Source: Azorinus chamasolen
Taxonomy: Eukaryota; Mollusca; Bivalvia; Cardiida; Solecurtidae
Direction: 5' to 3'
Length of the DNA: 64,000 bases
NCBI GenBank assembly: GCA_963576725.1
Contig: OY755237.1
Span: 59,263,873-59,327,872, forward strand
Shown here piece by piece: positions 11,720-23,970 of the stretch. The notes beneath the pieces were generated by a model. That model was not told the DNA's origin. It saw only the letters and a program-made list of their open reading frames with translations, and searched no databases. Position 1 is the first letter of the stretch. Each line of letters begins with the position of its first letter. Position numbers and translations under genes: made by a program.

Positions 11720-12300
11720 ATTGAGATGCTTTGGATCCATCTGTTTCAAACTAAATGTAAAAGAAAAAATGCCCAGTGTCCTGACAACATTACATTACCA
11801 AAGAGTTCCGGTGACAAGGGTTAAGGAGGAAGTTCCTACAATGAATGCTTATTTTCGATAATATCACAAAACTTGGTATTTGTTATTTTCAATTATTATT
11901 ATGAAGATTATCGATTTCAACTTTTATCGAAAAATGCACCTGTGATACAAACCAAACCGGTTTCATAGATGCTTATATTTTATTCTACAACAAAATATTA
12001 TCAGCCTTGGTCAAATAGCTAACGAAACTAAAACGCGAGCCAAATAAAGACTAATACATTGCCTAATACATCAGGGCTTTAATAATTGATGTAAAGCACA
12101 TAAAAGTTTTGTCTTCTTCCGCGATTATTCGATTGGTTTTCTTGTGATATATTTCTTTTCAGCATATAAACAAATGATTTTTAAAATTATTAAAACACGT
12201 TACAAGTAGAGACTATCGCTTTAAACATTTATATTCCAAACGCATCATTTTATGGCAGTTAGCAACTTAGATAAAACTGTTGCCAAGCAACAAAAATGCC
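11720..12300. other. no gene or repeat recognised
   Basis: AT-rich single-copy-looking sequence. Neither strand shows an exon with paired splice signals that I can support. Confidence 0.5.
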
Positions 12301-12409
12301 AACAGGTAATCCTAGGGTTTGTTAACTCTCTGATGACAGAGATGCCTTATTTCAAAGCAGAGTAGATTCAGACCAGACAGCTCTAGTAGAAACTAGCAGT
12401 CTGATCAAT

Positions 12410-12618
12410 ACACAGTAAAATCTAGATTATTCAAATTTTCTGAATAGAAGAATTTAGACCCTTTTAGGCAGGTGGCTGCTTAATGCATGATGAAAGTCAT
12501 GCAGAAAGCTCCTAGAGGAGCTTTCTGCATGACTTTCACCATGCATTAAGCTGCCACCTGTCTTAAAGATCGATAATATTACGTATTTTAGTGTTCGAAT
12601 AATCCAAGTTTTGCTGTA
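12410..12618 (+). mobile_element. D2-family MITE
   Basis: Ends CAGTAAAATCTAGATTATTC and GAATAATCCAAGTTTTGCTG. The central hairpin is shared with D (GGTGGCTGCTTAATGCATG, apex AGCTCCTAGAGGAGCT). Confidence 0.87.
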
Positions 12619-12774
12619 GATTTATTATACAGTCCTGTCATGGTAATAATTCTCTTCTGCCATTTTAAAACTTCAGCTTATTACTATTCATACGGTCATG
12701 ATTTCTGACATGAATATTCATTAGGTAAATGGTAAAGTAACAGTCATCTGCTAGAAGTACATGTATGTTCTGTT

Positions 12775-12972
12775 TTAACCCATTCCTCCATAGGCTATTT
12801 TTAGACCCAACCTCTTTGAATAAATCTACCAAAAAGGAGCATTTACTAGAGAAAAGGACAATTTTAGAATTGTGTAGTTTTGAAACCATTGTGAATTATA
12901 TTTATCACAATGGTTTCAAAAAGTGACTTTTACAGAGGCGTAGAAAGGCGTATTTATGGAGGAAAGGCTTAA
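12775..12972 (+). mobile_element. B-family MITE lacking its hairpin apex
   Basis: TTAA-bounded, but the centre is only GAAACCATTGTGAATTATAT TTATCACAATGG: the CATTTGC stem is deleted. Confidence 0.88.
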
Positions 12973-12992
12973 TACCAAATATTAATTTTGCA

Positions 12993-13223
12993 TTAACCCT
13001 TTCCTTAATGAACATTCATGTAAGCAATAACGATATCAAGAATATATCAACTGCATATTTAAGATGGTATATGAACACAGACTTTTTTATCAGCTAATGT
13101 AGAATCAGATCTACATGATCCATTTAACAAACAGCGGATCCATCCTGAACAGACTGCTCCTGCAAGAGCTGTATGATCTGGGTCTACTCTGTTTGCAAAG
13201 GCATCTATACGGTAAAGGTGTAA
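12993..13223 (+). mobile_element. A-family MITE
   Basis: Left TTAA at 12993. Hairpin centre GACTGCTCCTGCAAGAGCTG. Confidence 0.82.
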
Positions 13224-13279
13224 ATTCTTTAAAAGAATAATGACATGCAGTTTGGACCCTGACAAGATGCCAAATTACT

Positions 13280-13915
13280 TGACGCTTCATAAGCATGGTG
13301 TAGTTAAGTGGCAGTAATCGGAAACATTTACTAAGAGCTGCCAATATTGTTTAATGAATGCTTAGCAAACATAACATGCTGACAGCAATGACTAAACGGG
13401 TAGACGCCCCTTCCACTCATACACGCGACAAATGTAACATCTGTTTGACATACTTCACAACTGTTTGAAATAACAGCCGATATTACATTAAAAAGATAAA
13501 ATCAATATCATTTCGTTATTGCTGTTAATGACTAATACAAACGTATTGTTCATGGTGGGTGTTTACTGCTGACTGATGTATGTTTACCGACATTTGTAAA
13601 TATATGATTAAACCCGTCTTTAGTATGTTTGAATAACAGCAGATCCACCCTACATTTTCATATACATCCAGAAGTGATTTAATTTCTTATCTAGGTTTGG
13701 GTAAGTCATATCTTAATATGGGGATAGGCTGACAAATATGCAAGGAGACACTGCAGACTTTGGTATAGAAAATAAGTGTAATCAAAAACACCTTCAGCAA
13801 ATGTCTCATAAGACCTATGCCATTGTAAAACCATATATCTTACTGAATATTTAGCGTGTCCAGTAAAATGTGAAAAAAAACACCACATGCTTCAAATTGT
13901 TCTTCCGTATTTTTT
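13280..13915. other. no gene or repeat recognised
   Basis: MITE-free; short open frames only. Confidence 0.5.
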
Positions 13916-14126
13916 CAACCTTACAACGCTGAGTTTTCAAATGGACTATTCCAAAATTCAAACAGGTTAAGCTTATGGTGAACATTTACGGATTTTTCTA
14001 AAGAAAAGTGTAACATAACAAACAGTGCAGACCCTGATGAGAGGGCTCCTCTAGGAGCCCTCTCATCTGGGTCTATACTGTTTGCAAAGGACATTAGTGA
14101 CTCATGTCCCACACAGTAAGGGTTAA
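13916..14126 (+). mobile_element. C-family MITE
   Basis: Very close to the copy at 11499; perfect hairpin apex GGGCTCCTCTAGGAGCCC at 14042-14059. Confidence 0.88.
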
Positions 14127-14457
14127 AGAATTACCATGTATTACACTTACAATGTTTGATTTGGATCAAAACTGTTTGCTAAGGTTTTCACATATTTGAC
14201 CATAGCATACTAAGAGTTATATGACAGTCACAGAATTTGACCCATAAAATGAATACCACAGAGCTTGAAAGTTGTTCAGACATTTTTAAAGGGAAGCTAC
14301 TCGATCACATAGGCACAAAATATCTAGTAGAGTTATTGTTCTTTTATGATTTTCTACTCAACACGAACTTAACCCTTTCCCTTGCAAAGTGCGATAATAC
14401 TTTAGTGGTTCTGCACTCATATGGAAGAAGAAGAATTCATGACTTCATGGATATTCA

Positions 14458-14700
14458 TTAACCTTTTTCCCTGCAAAAACTAATAACATCATGAGTATTA
14501 ATTAGCTGAATTTTTATAATGGCATAATGTACACAGCATGTTTTGGCTCAGGCAGAAATAGTAGAATCATATCTGCATTATACCATTTATAAGCAATAAG
14601 AGCAGACCCTTATCAGACAGCTCCAAATAGGAGCCATCTGATCTGGATCTACTCTGTTGCAAATCTGTGGAAAAGGCATTTATATGAAGGAAAGGGTTCA
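14458..14700 (+). mobile_element. A-family MITE
   Basis: TTAACCTTTTTCCCTGC start; hairpin centre CAGCTCCAAATAGGAGCC; right end GGAAAGGGTTC. Confidence 0.78.
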
Positions 14701-14989
14701 AGACATAACATGTCAGAAGTACTTGAACACAGTGGCAGCTTATGCAAACACGTGTCTCAAACTGCAAATTGGATCTATTCATTCTATTCTCAATGTTACA
14801 TAAATGCAATAGATGTGATCATGTTTAGAATACCCCCACTAAGTGACCACCAAAGAGGGGCCTAATTCTGGGTCTTGATGTAAGTGGGAGCTTAATGCAG
14901 GATAAAGGTTATGCAGAAAGCTTATGCAGGAGCATATAAGACACCTTAGTTTATTCATATAGTGGTTACTTTAGAGGAGTTTTACTGTA

Positions 14990-15590
14990 CAACACTTGCT
15001 ACAATTACTAAAGTTTCAATTTAATCAATTTCACCCTTAGAAGACTAATGAATCAATGGATTTACCATCAAAATTCCTACAAATTGTTTTATGCATGATT
15101 GCATCTTGTGAAAAGTATTGATAACCTTGGCAAAGAGAAACTATATATCAGCCTCTCGATCAGAACCTTTTTGCGCTCGGGGAAAATATACGAGCAACAG
15201 AAACTGAAGAAACTGAAAACTTTAAGCAGAAAACATTGCAGACAGCTATTGTTTACAGAGCAAAGATTGCTATATGTACAACTGACCAAAGGAGAACAAT
15301 AGATTTCACTGTGCAATTTGAAGTTTATTGCACTAATATCCAATATTTACCTATACCAGGCTATTGGCAAACTGGCATATATTTGAACAGCTCTTTCACA
15401 GATAGTTGTTAAAGTTTCAGATCCACCAACAAGAGCAGTGCTTGCAGAGTTTCCTTCTTTCTTTTATTTATATTATTTAAGAATATTAAAATACTGGTAT
15501 AAATTGTTGAACACAGACAATATCATATGGCATACAGTTTACAATGTACTGTTTGGAAGATCCTAACAATGGATATATAGAGACTAGTTG
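14990..15590. other. no gene recognised
   Basis: Overlapping short frames on both strands (15089-15343), with no homology seen. Confidence 0.45.
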
Positions 15591-15591
15591 T

Positions 15592-15851
15592 TTACCCTTT
15601 TCCTCATATGAATGCCTTTTCACGCCTTTGCAAACAAGAGTAGACCCAGATCAGATGGCTCCTAGTGGAGCCATCTGATCAGAGTCTGCTCTGTTTGCTA
15701 TTGAAATTACATACAATGTAGATCTGATTCTACAGTTTCTACCAAACCCCAAAATTCCTATGTTCATAAATATGCCATTAGAAAAAAATCAGCTAATAAA
15801 TATTCATAATGTCATTATTTCTTATATGAATATTGAACAGGGAAAGGATAT
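15592..15851 (-). mobile_element. A-family MITE
   Basis: Hairpin at 15628-15700 with apex GGCTCCTAGTGGAGCC; tail ends GAACAGGGAAAGG. A half copy made only of hairpin and ends lies at 15982-16089, TTAA-bounded. Confidence 0.8.
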
Positions 15852-16097
15852 ACCCTACAAAAATAGTGTTAGGTTTTCTTTGGGATCAGCAGAAAATTGC
15901 AAATGTTAAAGGATTTATCAGCATTTTTGAAGAGCATCTGTCAGATAATTTCTATTAATTTTGGTACACATTAATTAGAACTTAACCCTTTCCCTCATAT
16001 AAATGCCTTTTCACGCCTTTGTAACAGGAGCCATCTGATATGGGTCTACTGTTTGCTAAGGCATGGAAAAGCATTTATATGAGGGTTAAATAAAGAA

Positions 16098-16205
16098 ATA
16101 GGGGGGGGGGGGGGTTCTTCAAAATACAGGTGGTAGCTGAATGCAGACTTAAAGCAATGCAGAAAGCTCCCCATTAAGCAACCACCTGTGTACAAAATGA
16201 AAGCA
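16098..16205 (+). mobile_element. J-family fragment with poly-G run
   Basis: G run at 16101-16114, then CAGGTGGTAGCTGAATGCAG and ATTAAGCAACCACCTGTGTA. Confidence 0.6.
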
Positions 16206-16213
16206 GCTCCTTT

Positions 16214-16419
16214 TTAACCCATTCCCTCATGTTGACGCCTTTTGACGCCTCTGTAAACACCACCTTTTGAAACCATTCTGATAAATTGAGCATTTGCTAC
16301 ATTGGAGCCAATGCTTTATCACAATGGTTTCCAAACTACAAAATTCTAAAATAGTTCCTTTTCTCTCGTAAATGCCCATTTTCTGTAGATTTAAAATAGC
16401 CTATGAGGGAATGGGTTAA
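16214..16419 (-). mobile_element. B-family MITE
   Basis: TTAA-bounded; apex GCTACATTGGAGC is damaged. Confidence 0.86.
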
Positions 16420-16612
16420 AAATGTCATGCCATTGGGAGTGTTTATTAGAGGTACTATGGTATTTAGACACCCAATCTCCCTTCTCCAGTGCTTGTTTAT
16501 GTTGACTAATTCAAACAAGAACCATTCTGACAACTTTAAATTAGACTAAAAAAGTAGCAGATACTGTAGACCTTGATCAAACTGCTCCTTCATGTACTAT
16601 TTGTCCAATTTC

Positions 16613-16795
16613 TTAACCTGTAAAACACTGAATTTTTAAATGGACTATTCCAAAATTCAAACTGGTCAAGCTTATGGTGAATATTTAGGGATTTTTTTAA
16701 ACAAAAGTGTAACATATCAAACAGAGCCCTCTCACCTGGGTCTACACTGTTTGCAAAGGACATTAGTGACTTCTTACTGACACTGTAAGGGTTAA
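16613..16795 (+). mobile_element. C-family MITE, apex lost
   Basis: TTAA at both ends. The left hairpin arm is mostly deleted (CAAACAGAGCCCTCTCACCT). Confidence 0.84.
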
Positions 16796-16839
16796 GGTAC
16801 CGGTAATTAGGGTAGGTCATGAAATGTTAATCAGTACAA

Positions 16840-17530
16840 TTTTAATTCTTAACATTTTAAAAAATTTCCTATACAGATTTCAATACATCATGTAGAAATC
16901 TATAAAATCAATTTACTGACCCACAATAACCATCAATCCAAACCAGAATAAATTAACTCTGGCTCTATGGGTGATTGACTGATTGTCATTATAAACCATT
17001 TTACTCTGCTTCAACCCAATATAATTATCATGTGCAGTTCCATTTCTTTTGAAATACTTTGTATTCTGATCAGATGCAACTTTCCTTGCCTTTCAACTGG
17101 ATCAAATCTGTTTCTAAAACGTAACATCTTCATCTAAACACGTTAGATTTTACAATGTCATCAGCTTTATCAGTTTTATTTGCTAGTCCTTTTTCAGATT
17201 TTTTTCGACCCCTGTCATTCATGTTCGTGAGTTATCAAAACTTCCTAGTGGCATTCTTCTGACTGAATTAAAGCCCAGTGAGACATATTGATTAATAAGA
17301 TTTTAACATGCTTTTATTTCGAAGGCAATTAAGGATCTGATTTCCTCCCCAACAAGTTACCACTCCATACATCTAAACAATTCTACATTCTGATAATTTT
17401 CAAAAGGAGTCAATATGAGGAAATTAATGGGTTAAATACTTAGAATTTTTAGATAATATTTTTATTGCTTTACTATTCAAGCACATGACAGTTTTGTTTG
17501 TTTGGGTTGATTAACGTCTGTTTCTGCGGT
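16840..17530. other. no gene or repeat recognised
   Basis: Unique-looking intergenic or intronic DNA before the H element. Confidence 0.5.
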
Positions 17531-17534
17531 GTGC

Positions 17535-18665
17535 GGTAAAAATGCCACAGGTAAAAATGCCTTAGGTAAATATGCCATAGGTAAAAATGCCTTAGGTAAA
17601 AATGCCACAGGTAAAGTGGTAAAAATGCCTTAGGTAATAATGCCTTAGGTAAATATGCCATAGGTAAAAATGCCACAGTTAAAAATAAAATAATAACAAA
17701 TATTTTTACATTTATAAAAGGAAGACTATAATTTGAAACAATATGTTGTAATATCATTTCATTATCAATTTTGGTCTATTTTTTTTAAATAATTGTATGA
17801 AAAATCTTTTTTTTATTTTGGACTCAGACAAAATTTCCAAATATTTGTTATCAAATAATGTTTTTATATACCTCGGAAATTTTTTATAATAACAAATACA
17901 TGTATTTTTAAATTTATATAAAGAAAACTGTATAATTTGAAAAAATATGTTGTACTATCATTTCATAATCAATTTTGGTGGTGTCTTGGTCTAATTTTTT
18001 GTAAATAATTGTATGAAAATTATTTTTTTATTTTGGACTCAGACAAAATTTCCAAATATTTGTTATTAAATAACATTTTTATATACCTCTGGCATTTGAG
18101 GGAAGGTGTCTGGGTCAACTCTGTTTAAATAATTTATCGGAAAAATCATAAGAAACAGGTAGGTAAGATTTCAATATCTATCAAAATCCAGTAACAAACA
18201 GAGCAGATCCTGATCAGACTGCTCCTATATAATCTGGGTCTACTATTATAACAATATTTTTTCAAAATATAGTTTTCCTTTTACAAATTCAAAAATATTT
18301 GTTATTAATTTATTTTTTTATAACTGTGGCATTTTTAAACAGAGTAGACCCAGACACCACCAATCAAATGCCAGAAAATAATAATAAATACTTTTAATTT
18401 TGAACATATTTAAATGGTTTTTATACTAAAATTGATTATGAAATGATATTATAACATATTTTTTCAAACTATACAGTTTTCCTGTTATAAATTTAAAAAT
18501 ATGTTGTTGGTTTTTTTTTAACTGTGGCATTTTTACCTATGGCATTTTTACCTAAGGCATTATTACCTAAGGCATTTTTACCACTTTACCTGTGGCATTT
18601 TTACCTAAGGCATTTTTACCTATGGCATATTTACCTAAGGCATTTTTACCTGTGGCATTTTTACC
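17535..18665. mobile_element. H foldback element with inverted 17-base arrays
   Basis: Left array 17535-17692 repeats GGTAAAAATGCCTTA or ...CCACA; right array 18520-18665 is its inverted copy. Inside lie further inverted blocks: CATTTCATTATCAATTTTGG on the left and AAAATTGATTATGAAATG on the right. The centre carries an A-like hairpin fragment (GTCTGGGTCAACTCTGTTT ... AACAGAGTAGACCCAGACAC). No gene is seen and no clear target duplication. Confidence 0.85.
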
Positions 18666-18904
18666 TACATTCGTTTCTGCTCACTATGAGCTAAGTTGAT
18701 GCCCCAGAGAGAGGGGAGAGGATACAGAGAAAACCGGACGCGATGCCCCCTACTCTTATTATTGACAGAGTTTCTCTGGTTATTTTAGATGCTTTGTGTT
18801 AAGCACTGATATATCGGACAGATTTGAATATATTGGTAAAGAATTTGATAAGCCTTGCAAACAGCTTGGATTTGTATCTCATCTGGGTCTACTCTAATTA
18901 CAGT

Positions 18905-19145
18905 ATTCTCCCTAATAAATGCCCCCTTACTGGGGGGGGGGGTTTCATGACGGAAGCAACCTATTTAATAACTATTAAATAAACATACACGATGTAGTTG
19001 TTTTTTCTTCAAAATACAGGTGCTTTCTGCATTTCTTTCATTCTGCATTAAGCTATCACCTGTGTACAAAATGCATTAAGCTCCTTTTAAAACATATGCC
19101 ACCAATGGTGTTTATTACAGATAATACAGTAATCAGTGTTGACAG
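18905..19145 (+). mobile_element. J-family MITE
   Basis: Starts CTCCCTAATAAATGCCCCCT and holds a G run at 18936-18945, then GTTTTTTCTTCAAAATACAG and part of the D-type hairpin. Other copies: 34560-34810 (with a C run at 34737) and 59325-59575. Confidence 0.7.
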
Positions 19146-19399
19146 TTTCAGTCATTATGAGATGCCAAGATGCTCTACATCTCACCTAGATTCAAACTGT
19201 TAGCAAAGGGTATCTTGGGTTCACCAATTTAGTGTCCATTATAGAGAGGTTTTACAAATTGTCAATCAAAAGCTTCAATACCAAAGACTGCAACGTAGAC
19301 TATGATACATGTAGTTTTGACCTGATTTAATTTCAAATTCATTTTCATTTATTTCTTTTTAATCCTCTGAATTATTAAAATGTACTGTTTAATCAATGT

Positions 19400-19571
19400 T
19401 TATATAGCAGAATCCATGCAGTAGGAAAGCCTTACATTTATTTGCCAATGGATTTTGAAAGACAAACAGTGAAGATCCTGATCACTGGGTGGCTCTTCTA
19501 ATAATCCTCTCACCTGGGTCTACACTGTTTGCACATACCAATACACTTGTTTCCCACACTAAAAGGGTTAA
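19400..19571 (+). mobile_element. C-family MITE, degraded
   Basis: Arms AAACAGTGAAGATCCTGATC and CCTGGGTCTACACTGTTTGC; right TTAA at 19568. Confidence 0.72.
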
Positions 19572-19649
19572 ACATCTATTTTAATCCTAATAAGACACAG
19601 AATAATGTGATGTTTCACCTCTATCAAAACTAGGTAAAATGTCATGAGA

Positions 19650-19836
19650 TTAACCCTTTGAATGCTGAATTTCAAAGTTGAATGGTCCATTATTGTGTAA
19701 CGATACAGTCCTTTCTGTATGAAGAAAACATAAGAGAACAGTGCAGAGCCTGATCAGAGGCCTTCTCAAAGAGCCCTCAAATCTGAATCTATTCTGTTTG
19801 GAAATGTACATTCATGTCTCACATTCAAACTGTTAA
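19650..19836 (+). mobile_element. C-family MITE
   Basis: TTAACCCTTTGAATGCTGAA start; degraded hairpin CCTTCTCAAAGAGCCC. Confidence 0.82.
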
Positions 19837-19997
19837 AGGGCAAAGTGGTAGATAACATCTTACTTTCTTGGAATCACAAGCTATGACGCAGATCAGTGAG
19901 ATTTATAGCAAATTGTGTTCGTCTCAATCAATATGTTAGAAAATTGCATTTCTAGTCCACAGAGACTAATATGCACATACATGCCAATCTGGAATAT

Positions 19998-20225
19998 CAA
20001 CCTTTTCCTCCATAAATACGCCTTTCTACACCTCTGTAAAAGTCACTTTATGAAACCATTGTGATAAATAAAGCATTTTCTTATATAGGAACAAATGCTC
20101 TATTTATCACAATGGTTTCAAACTACAAAATTCTAAAATTTTCATTTTCTCTAGTTAATGCTACTTTTCTGTATATTCAATCGAAGAGGTTGGGTCTAAA
20201 AATAGCCTATGGAGAAATGGGTTAA
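19998..20225 (-). mobile_element. B-family MITE
   Basis: Hairpin stem CATTTTCTTATATAGGAACAAATG shows compensating-arm decay; right TTAA intact. Confidence 0.85.
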
Positions 20226-20591
20226 GGATCACATAATTATACCCAATTTATGACTGCAATCCTTGACCTTGTAGATATGCCTTTTAACACCTTTGCATAC
20301 AGAGTGAGTTCCAGTAGGAGCCAACAAATCTTCTCTGTTTATGAAATCTTATTCTACAGTTTGTACCAGTGTCAAAACTGATATTGTTCACATGCCATTA
20401 TAAATATTAAGCTATTTAACCATTTACCTCATACAAATACTTTTTCAATTGCCTTTGCAAACAGAGTAAACCCAGACCAGACAGCTCCTGTAGGAGCCGT
20501 CCAACCAGAGTTTGCTATGTTTGCTTGTTAAATTATAATAGAATTGACTTCAGTTTCTAAAAAAAATATTTCGTTTACAAGGACACTATAG

Positions 20592-20855
20592 TTAACCCTT
20601 TACACCATAGAAACACCTTTAGACTGTGAACTTTGCAAACAGAGTAGGCCCAGATCTGAAGACTTGTGTAGGAGCTGTCTTACTAGGGTTGCTGTTTGTT
20701 TATAGAACATTTAAGATCTGATTCTGTACTATTTGGCATACCTATATGTATTCACTTGTTCTATAGATGTATTACAATACATAGTGATAATAAATAATTA
20801 AGTTAACTAATGTTCATAATGAGGGGAGTCTGTAATGAATATTCATGGAGTTAAT
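20592..20855 (-). mobile_element. A-family MITE
   Basis: TTAA at 20592; partial hairpin. A truncated A copy (20416-20547) precedes it with apex CAGCTCCTGTAGGAGCCG. Confidence 0.76.
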
Positions 20856-20954
20856 GAATATTTGTGGATAAATAAATCACTGATATGCAGTTGTATGTAA
20901 AAACACATCTTTCCACAAAAGTCCAGGGCAAGGTTGTTTCCAATTTTATTTTTA

Positions 20955-21131
20955 GCCCTTAAAGGAGCATTAACAAGAGAAAAGAAAACTTTTAAAATTT
21001 TGTAGTTTGAAACCATTGTGATAAATAGAGCATTTGCTCCTAAAGGAGCAAATGCCTTATTTATCACAATGGTTTCACTAAGTGACTTTTACAGAGTCAT
21101 CAAAAGTTGTCGATATGAGGGAATGGGTTAA
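20955..21131 (+). mobile_element. B-family MITE, left end truncated
   Basis: Retains the AAAGGAGCATTAACAAGAGA body and hairpin GCATTTGCTCCTAAAGGAGC. Confidence 0.83.
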
Positions 21132-21385
21132 AGGGTTAAAAACGTCATTTTATAATTTATATAGTTCTCTTGCCATGAAATTAAAATAAAAGATTGTTTA
21201 TAAAAGTAAGTATAGATGCAACTTGATATACTGTTTATTTACTTTTCATGAATACCACAAGTTTAGTGTTCCATACATTTGAAATGATCGTCCGGTTTGC
21301 TTGATTTAATTTGAAATTGGAGCTTGCTCTATAGCTGTATATCTGTTTGTGTTCTACCAGTTTCATTCACATGCCTGAGTGAATG

Positions 21386-21603
21386 TTAACCCTTCACTCC
21401 ATAAATACACCTTTCCACCCATTTGCAAACAGCCGTGTGATCAGGGTCTGTTCTGTTTGCTAATGTCATATAATATAGATACGATTCTCTAGATTCTGCC
21501 ATGGCCAAATATTCTAGTGTCCACATGCTATTATAAAAGTTAATCTAATTAATATTTATGATGTCATTATTTTTTACATGAATATTCATGGAGTAAAGGG
21601 TCA
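21386..21603 (-). mobile_element. A-family MITE, one hairpin arm lost
   Basis: CATTTGCAAACAGCCGTGTGATCAG: most of the left arm is deleted. C-family fragments follow (21605-21695, 21699-21895). Confidence 0.75.
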
Positions 21604-22065
21604 ACCCTTTGATTGCTGAAAGTTCAAAGTGAAGTTAGTCCACCATGTTTAACCCTTTCACAGCCAAAAATAAATTTGTCTGCATTATGTTAACCCTTTG
21701 ATCGTGAGAAGCGAGTGTACACCCATTGGCAAATAGTGCAGATCTAGATAAAATGGCTCCTAGAGGATCCCTCTTATGAAAGTCTGCACTGCTTGCCATT
21801 TAAAGTCCTCTGGCAAATTATACCCTTTTATACCGAATTTACTCGACAGTTAAACAGTGATGAATCACTCCACTTTGATTCAGAATTTAAAGGGTAAATT
21901 TGTTAGAATCGTCCATAAATATTCCAGAGTAGTTTGAATGACAACCAGTGCAGACCCTAATCAGAGGGCTCCACCAGGAGATCACTGATTAGCATCTACA
22001 CAGTTTGCAAACTTCTGTGAACTTTTTCCTAATCCAATGGGTTAGTGCTATTATACAAACCCAAG

Positions 22066-22245
22066 CAGGCCCCAGATAAGATTTGTGAATTAAAACATGC
22101 TTTATTTCCCCACTAAATCCTGTTTTATGGGCACCCTTTAGAAAAGTCCCTTTGAGACGATTCTTAAGAGTGGTCACAACATAGGGTTGGGTGGAGATTT
22201 GACGACTTTAGTATTTGAATACACACCTTTATCTATTGCGAGACT
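22066..22245 (-). mobile_element. F-family MITE
   Basis: GGCACCCTTTAGAAAAGTCC-type arms with AAGAGTGGTCACAACATAGG. Related: 27115-27205, 49250-49373, 60490-60625. Confidence 0.68.
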
Positions 22246-22539
22246 GAAGCCTACTATTTTAAATATCATTGGATTCATTTTGACAGTATACCATTATATT
22301 TCCCCACAGTTGTATCACTCACAAACTGGTACAATTTGGGTGGGTATTATATGATACAAGAAATTGCAATTTGAGGTGTGACTGTGTCTTTTGAGTATCA
22401 AAATCTTGAATTTCAGATTTATTTCATAAATTTCATGGATCAAATATTTTTTCAACAATGTAAAGAAAATATTTCCTCTTATCTGCAAATTTGGTATATA
22501 CTTCGGCGGTTCTTATAAAAGATCTATTAAAAGTTTTAT

Positions 22540-22840
22540 TAATCCTTTACTTGATGAGTATTTATGTAATAAATATGATAGCCTGGATATAAATCTGAGT
22601 CAACATTTTTATGGAAATGGCATGTACACACAGGATTTATCAGCCATGTTAGAATCTTTAGAATTAGATCTACATAATTCCATAAGCAATCAAAGCAGAC
22701 CCTGATCAGACAACTCCTGCAAACAAAGCAGACCCTGATCAGACAACTCCTATAAACAAAGCAGACCCTGATCAGACAACTCCTGCAAAACGTGTCTGAT
22801 TAGTATCTACTGTGTTCACAACGGTGTCCAAAGCTTTCCA
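22540..22840 (+). mobile_element. A-family MITE with triplicated hairpin arm
   Basis: The segment CAAAGCAGACCCTGATCAGA...CTGCAAA occurs three times in tandem (22691, 22724, 22757; period 33), with the complementary arm GTGTCTGATTAG only once. Confidence 0.82.
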
Positions 22841-23084
22841 AAGCGTTCTGTTTTACTTTCACCTTGCTTTAAGCAACCACCTGCCTTTAACACAAAATAC
22901 TTGATGTAATTTAGTGGTCATTATAGAGAGGCTTTATTGTATTGAAGTATCAAATACATAATTTAGTGTTTCATCAGGATCCAAATTGGTTGCCTAGGCT
23001 ACACTAATGTCGCTGCTAATGTGACGTAACACTTTGAATGCTGAAAAGTGGAATGGCCCATCAGTGTTTATAACATTTTCATTG

Positions 23085-23300
23085 CTACCATTTTCATTGA
23101 AGCAAATCACTTTTATTCAAAACTGATTTTCATTGGATTGATTTTCACCGAAAACATTTTCATTTGTACTATTTTTGTTTAAAAAGAAAAAATATTCTTT
23201 GGAAACATTTTCATTGGAAGTATTTTCATGGGCACCATTTTCATTGAAATTTCATTGGAACCATTTTCATTGGCAGCATTTCACTGAAACCAAACGAATC
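23085..23300 (+). repeat. degenerate tandem repeat of ACCATTTTCATTGRA
   Basis: About 12 diverged units of 14-18 bases built on CATTTTCATTG. No gene is seen. Confidence 0.8.
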
Positions 23301-23487
23301 ATCAGACACCACTGTATAGCACTTCTTGAAAGCTCTAAACAAATATACTGATAACTGTACCAAAAGTGTTAGCTGGATCATTCTTTCTTCCATTTGCTTG
23401 AATCCTGATCAGACATGCTTTTCTGTGTCTTATCTGGATTAATCTGTGTGGAATTTAAGCTTTGCAACCTTTACCTCATGAATATAC

Positions 23488-23716
23488 TTAACCCATTCCT
23501 CCATAGACTATTTTTAGACCTAATCTCTTTGAATAAATCTACCCAAAAGGAGCATTTACTAGAGAAAAGGAAAATTTTAGAATTGTGTAGTTTTGAAACC
23601 ATTGTGATAAATAGAGCACTTGCTCCATAGGAGCAAATGCTCTATTTATCACAATGGTTTCATTAAGTGACTTTTACAGAGGCGTAGAAAGGCGTATTTA
23701 TGGAGCAAAGGGATAA
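23488..23716 (+). mobile_element. B-family MITE
   Basis: Full copy with stem AGAGCACTTGCTCCATAGGA; right end GGGATAA. Confidence 0.88.
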
Positions 23717-23813
23717 AAGAAATTATGAAAAAAACAGTGCAGACCCTGATGATCCCTGGTCTACACTGTTTGCAAAGGACATAAGTGACTCATCATTTCC
23801 CACACTGAAAGGG

Positions 23814-23970
23814 TTAACCGTTTCCCTGTTTTAAAATATTCATGTAAGAAATGATGACATTATTAATACTTATTAGCTGACTTTTTTATAATGGCTATAG
23901 GAATCATCTGATCTGAGTCTAATCTGTTTGCAAATGCATGAAACCACGTTTATTTGAAGGAAAGGGTTAA
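23814..23970 (+). mobile_element. A-family MITE, internally deleted
   Basis: TTAA at both ends. The hairpin left arm is absent, leaving GGAATCATCTGATCTGAGTC. A C-family fragment lies just before it (23720-23817), sharing the TTAA. Confidence 0.78.
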
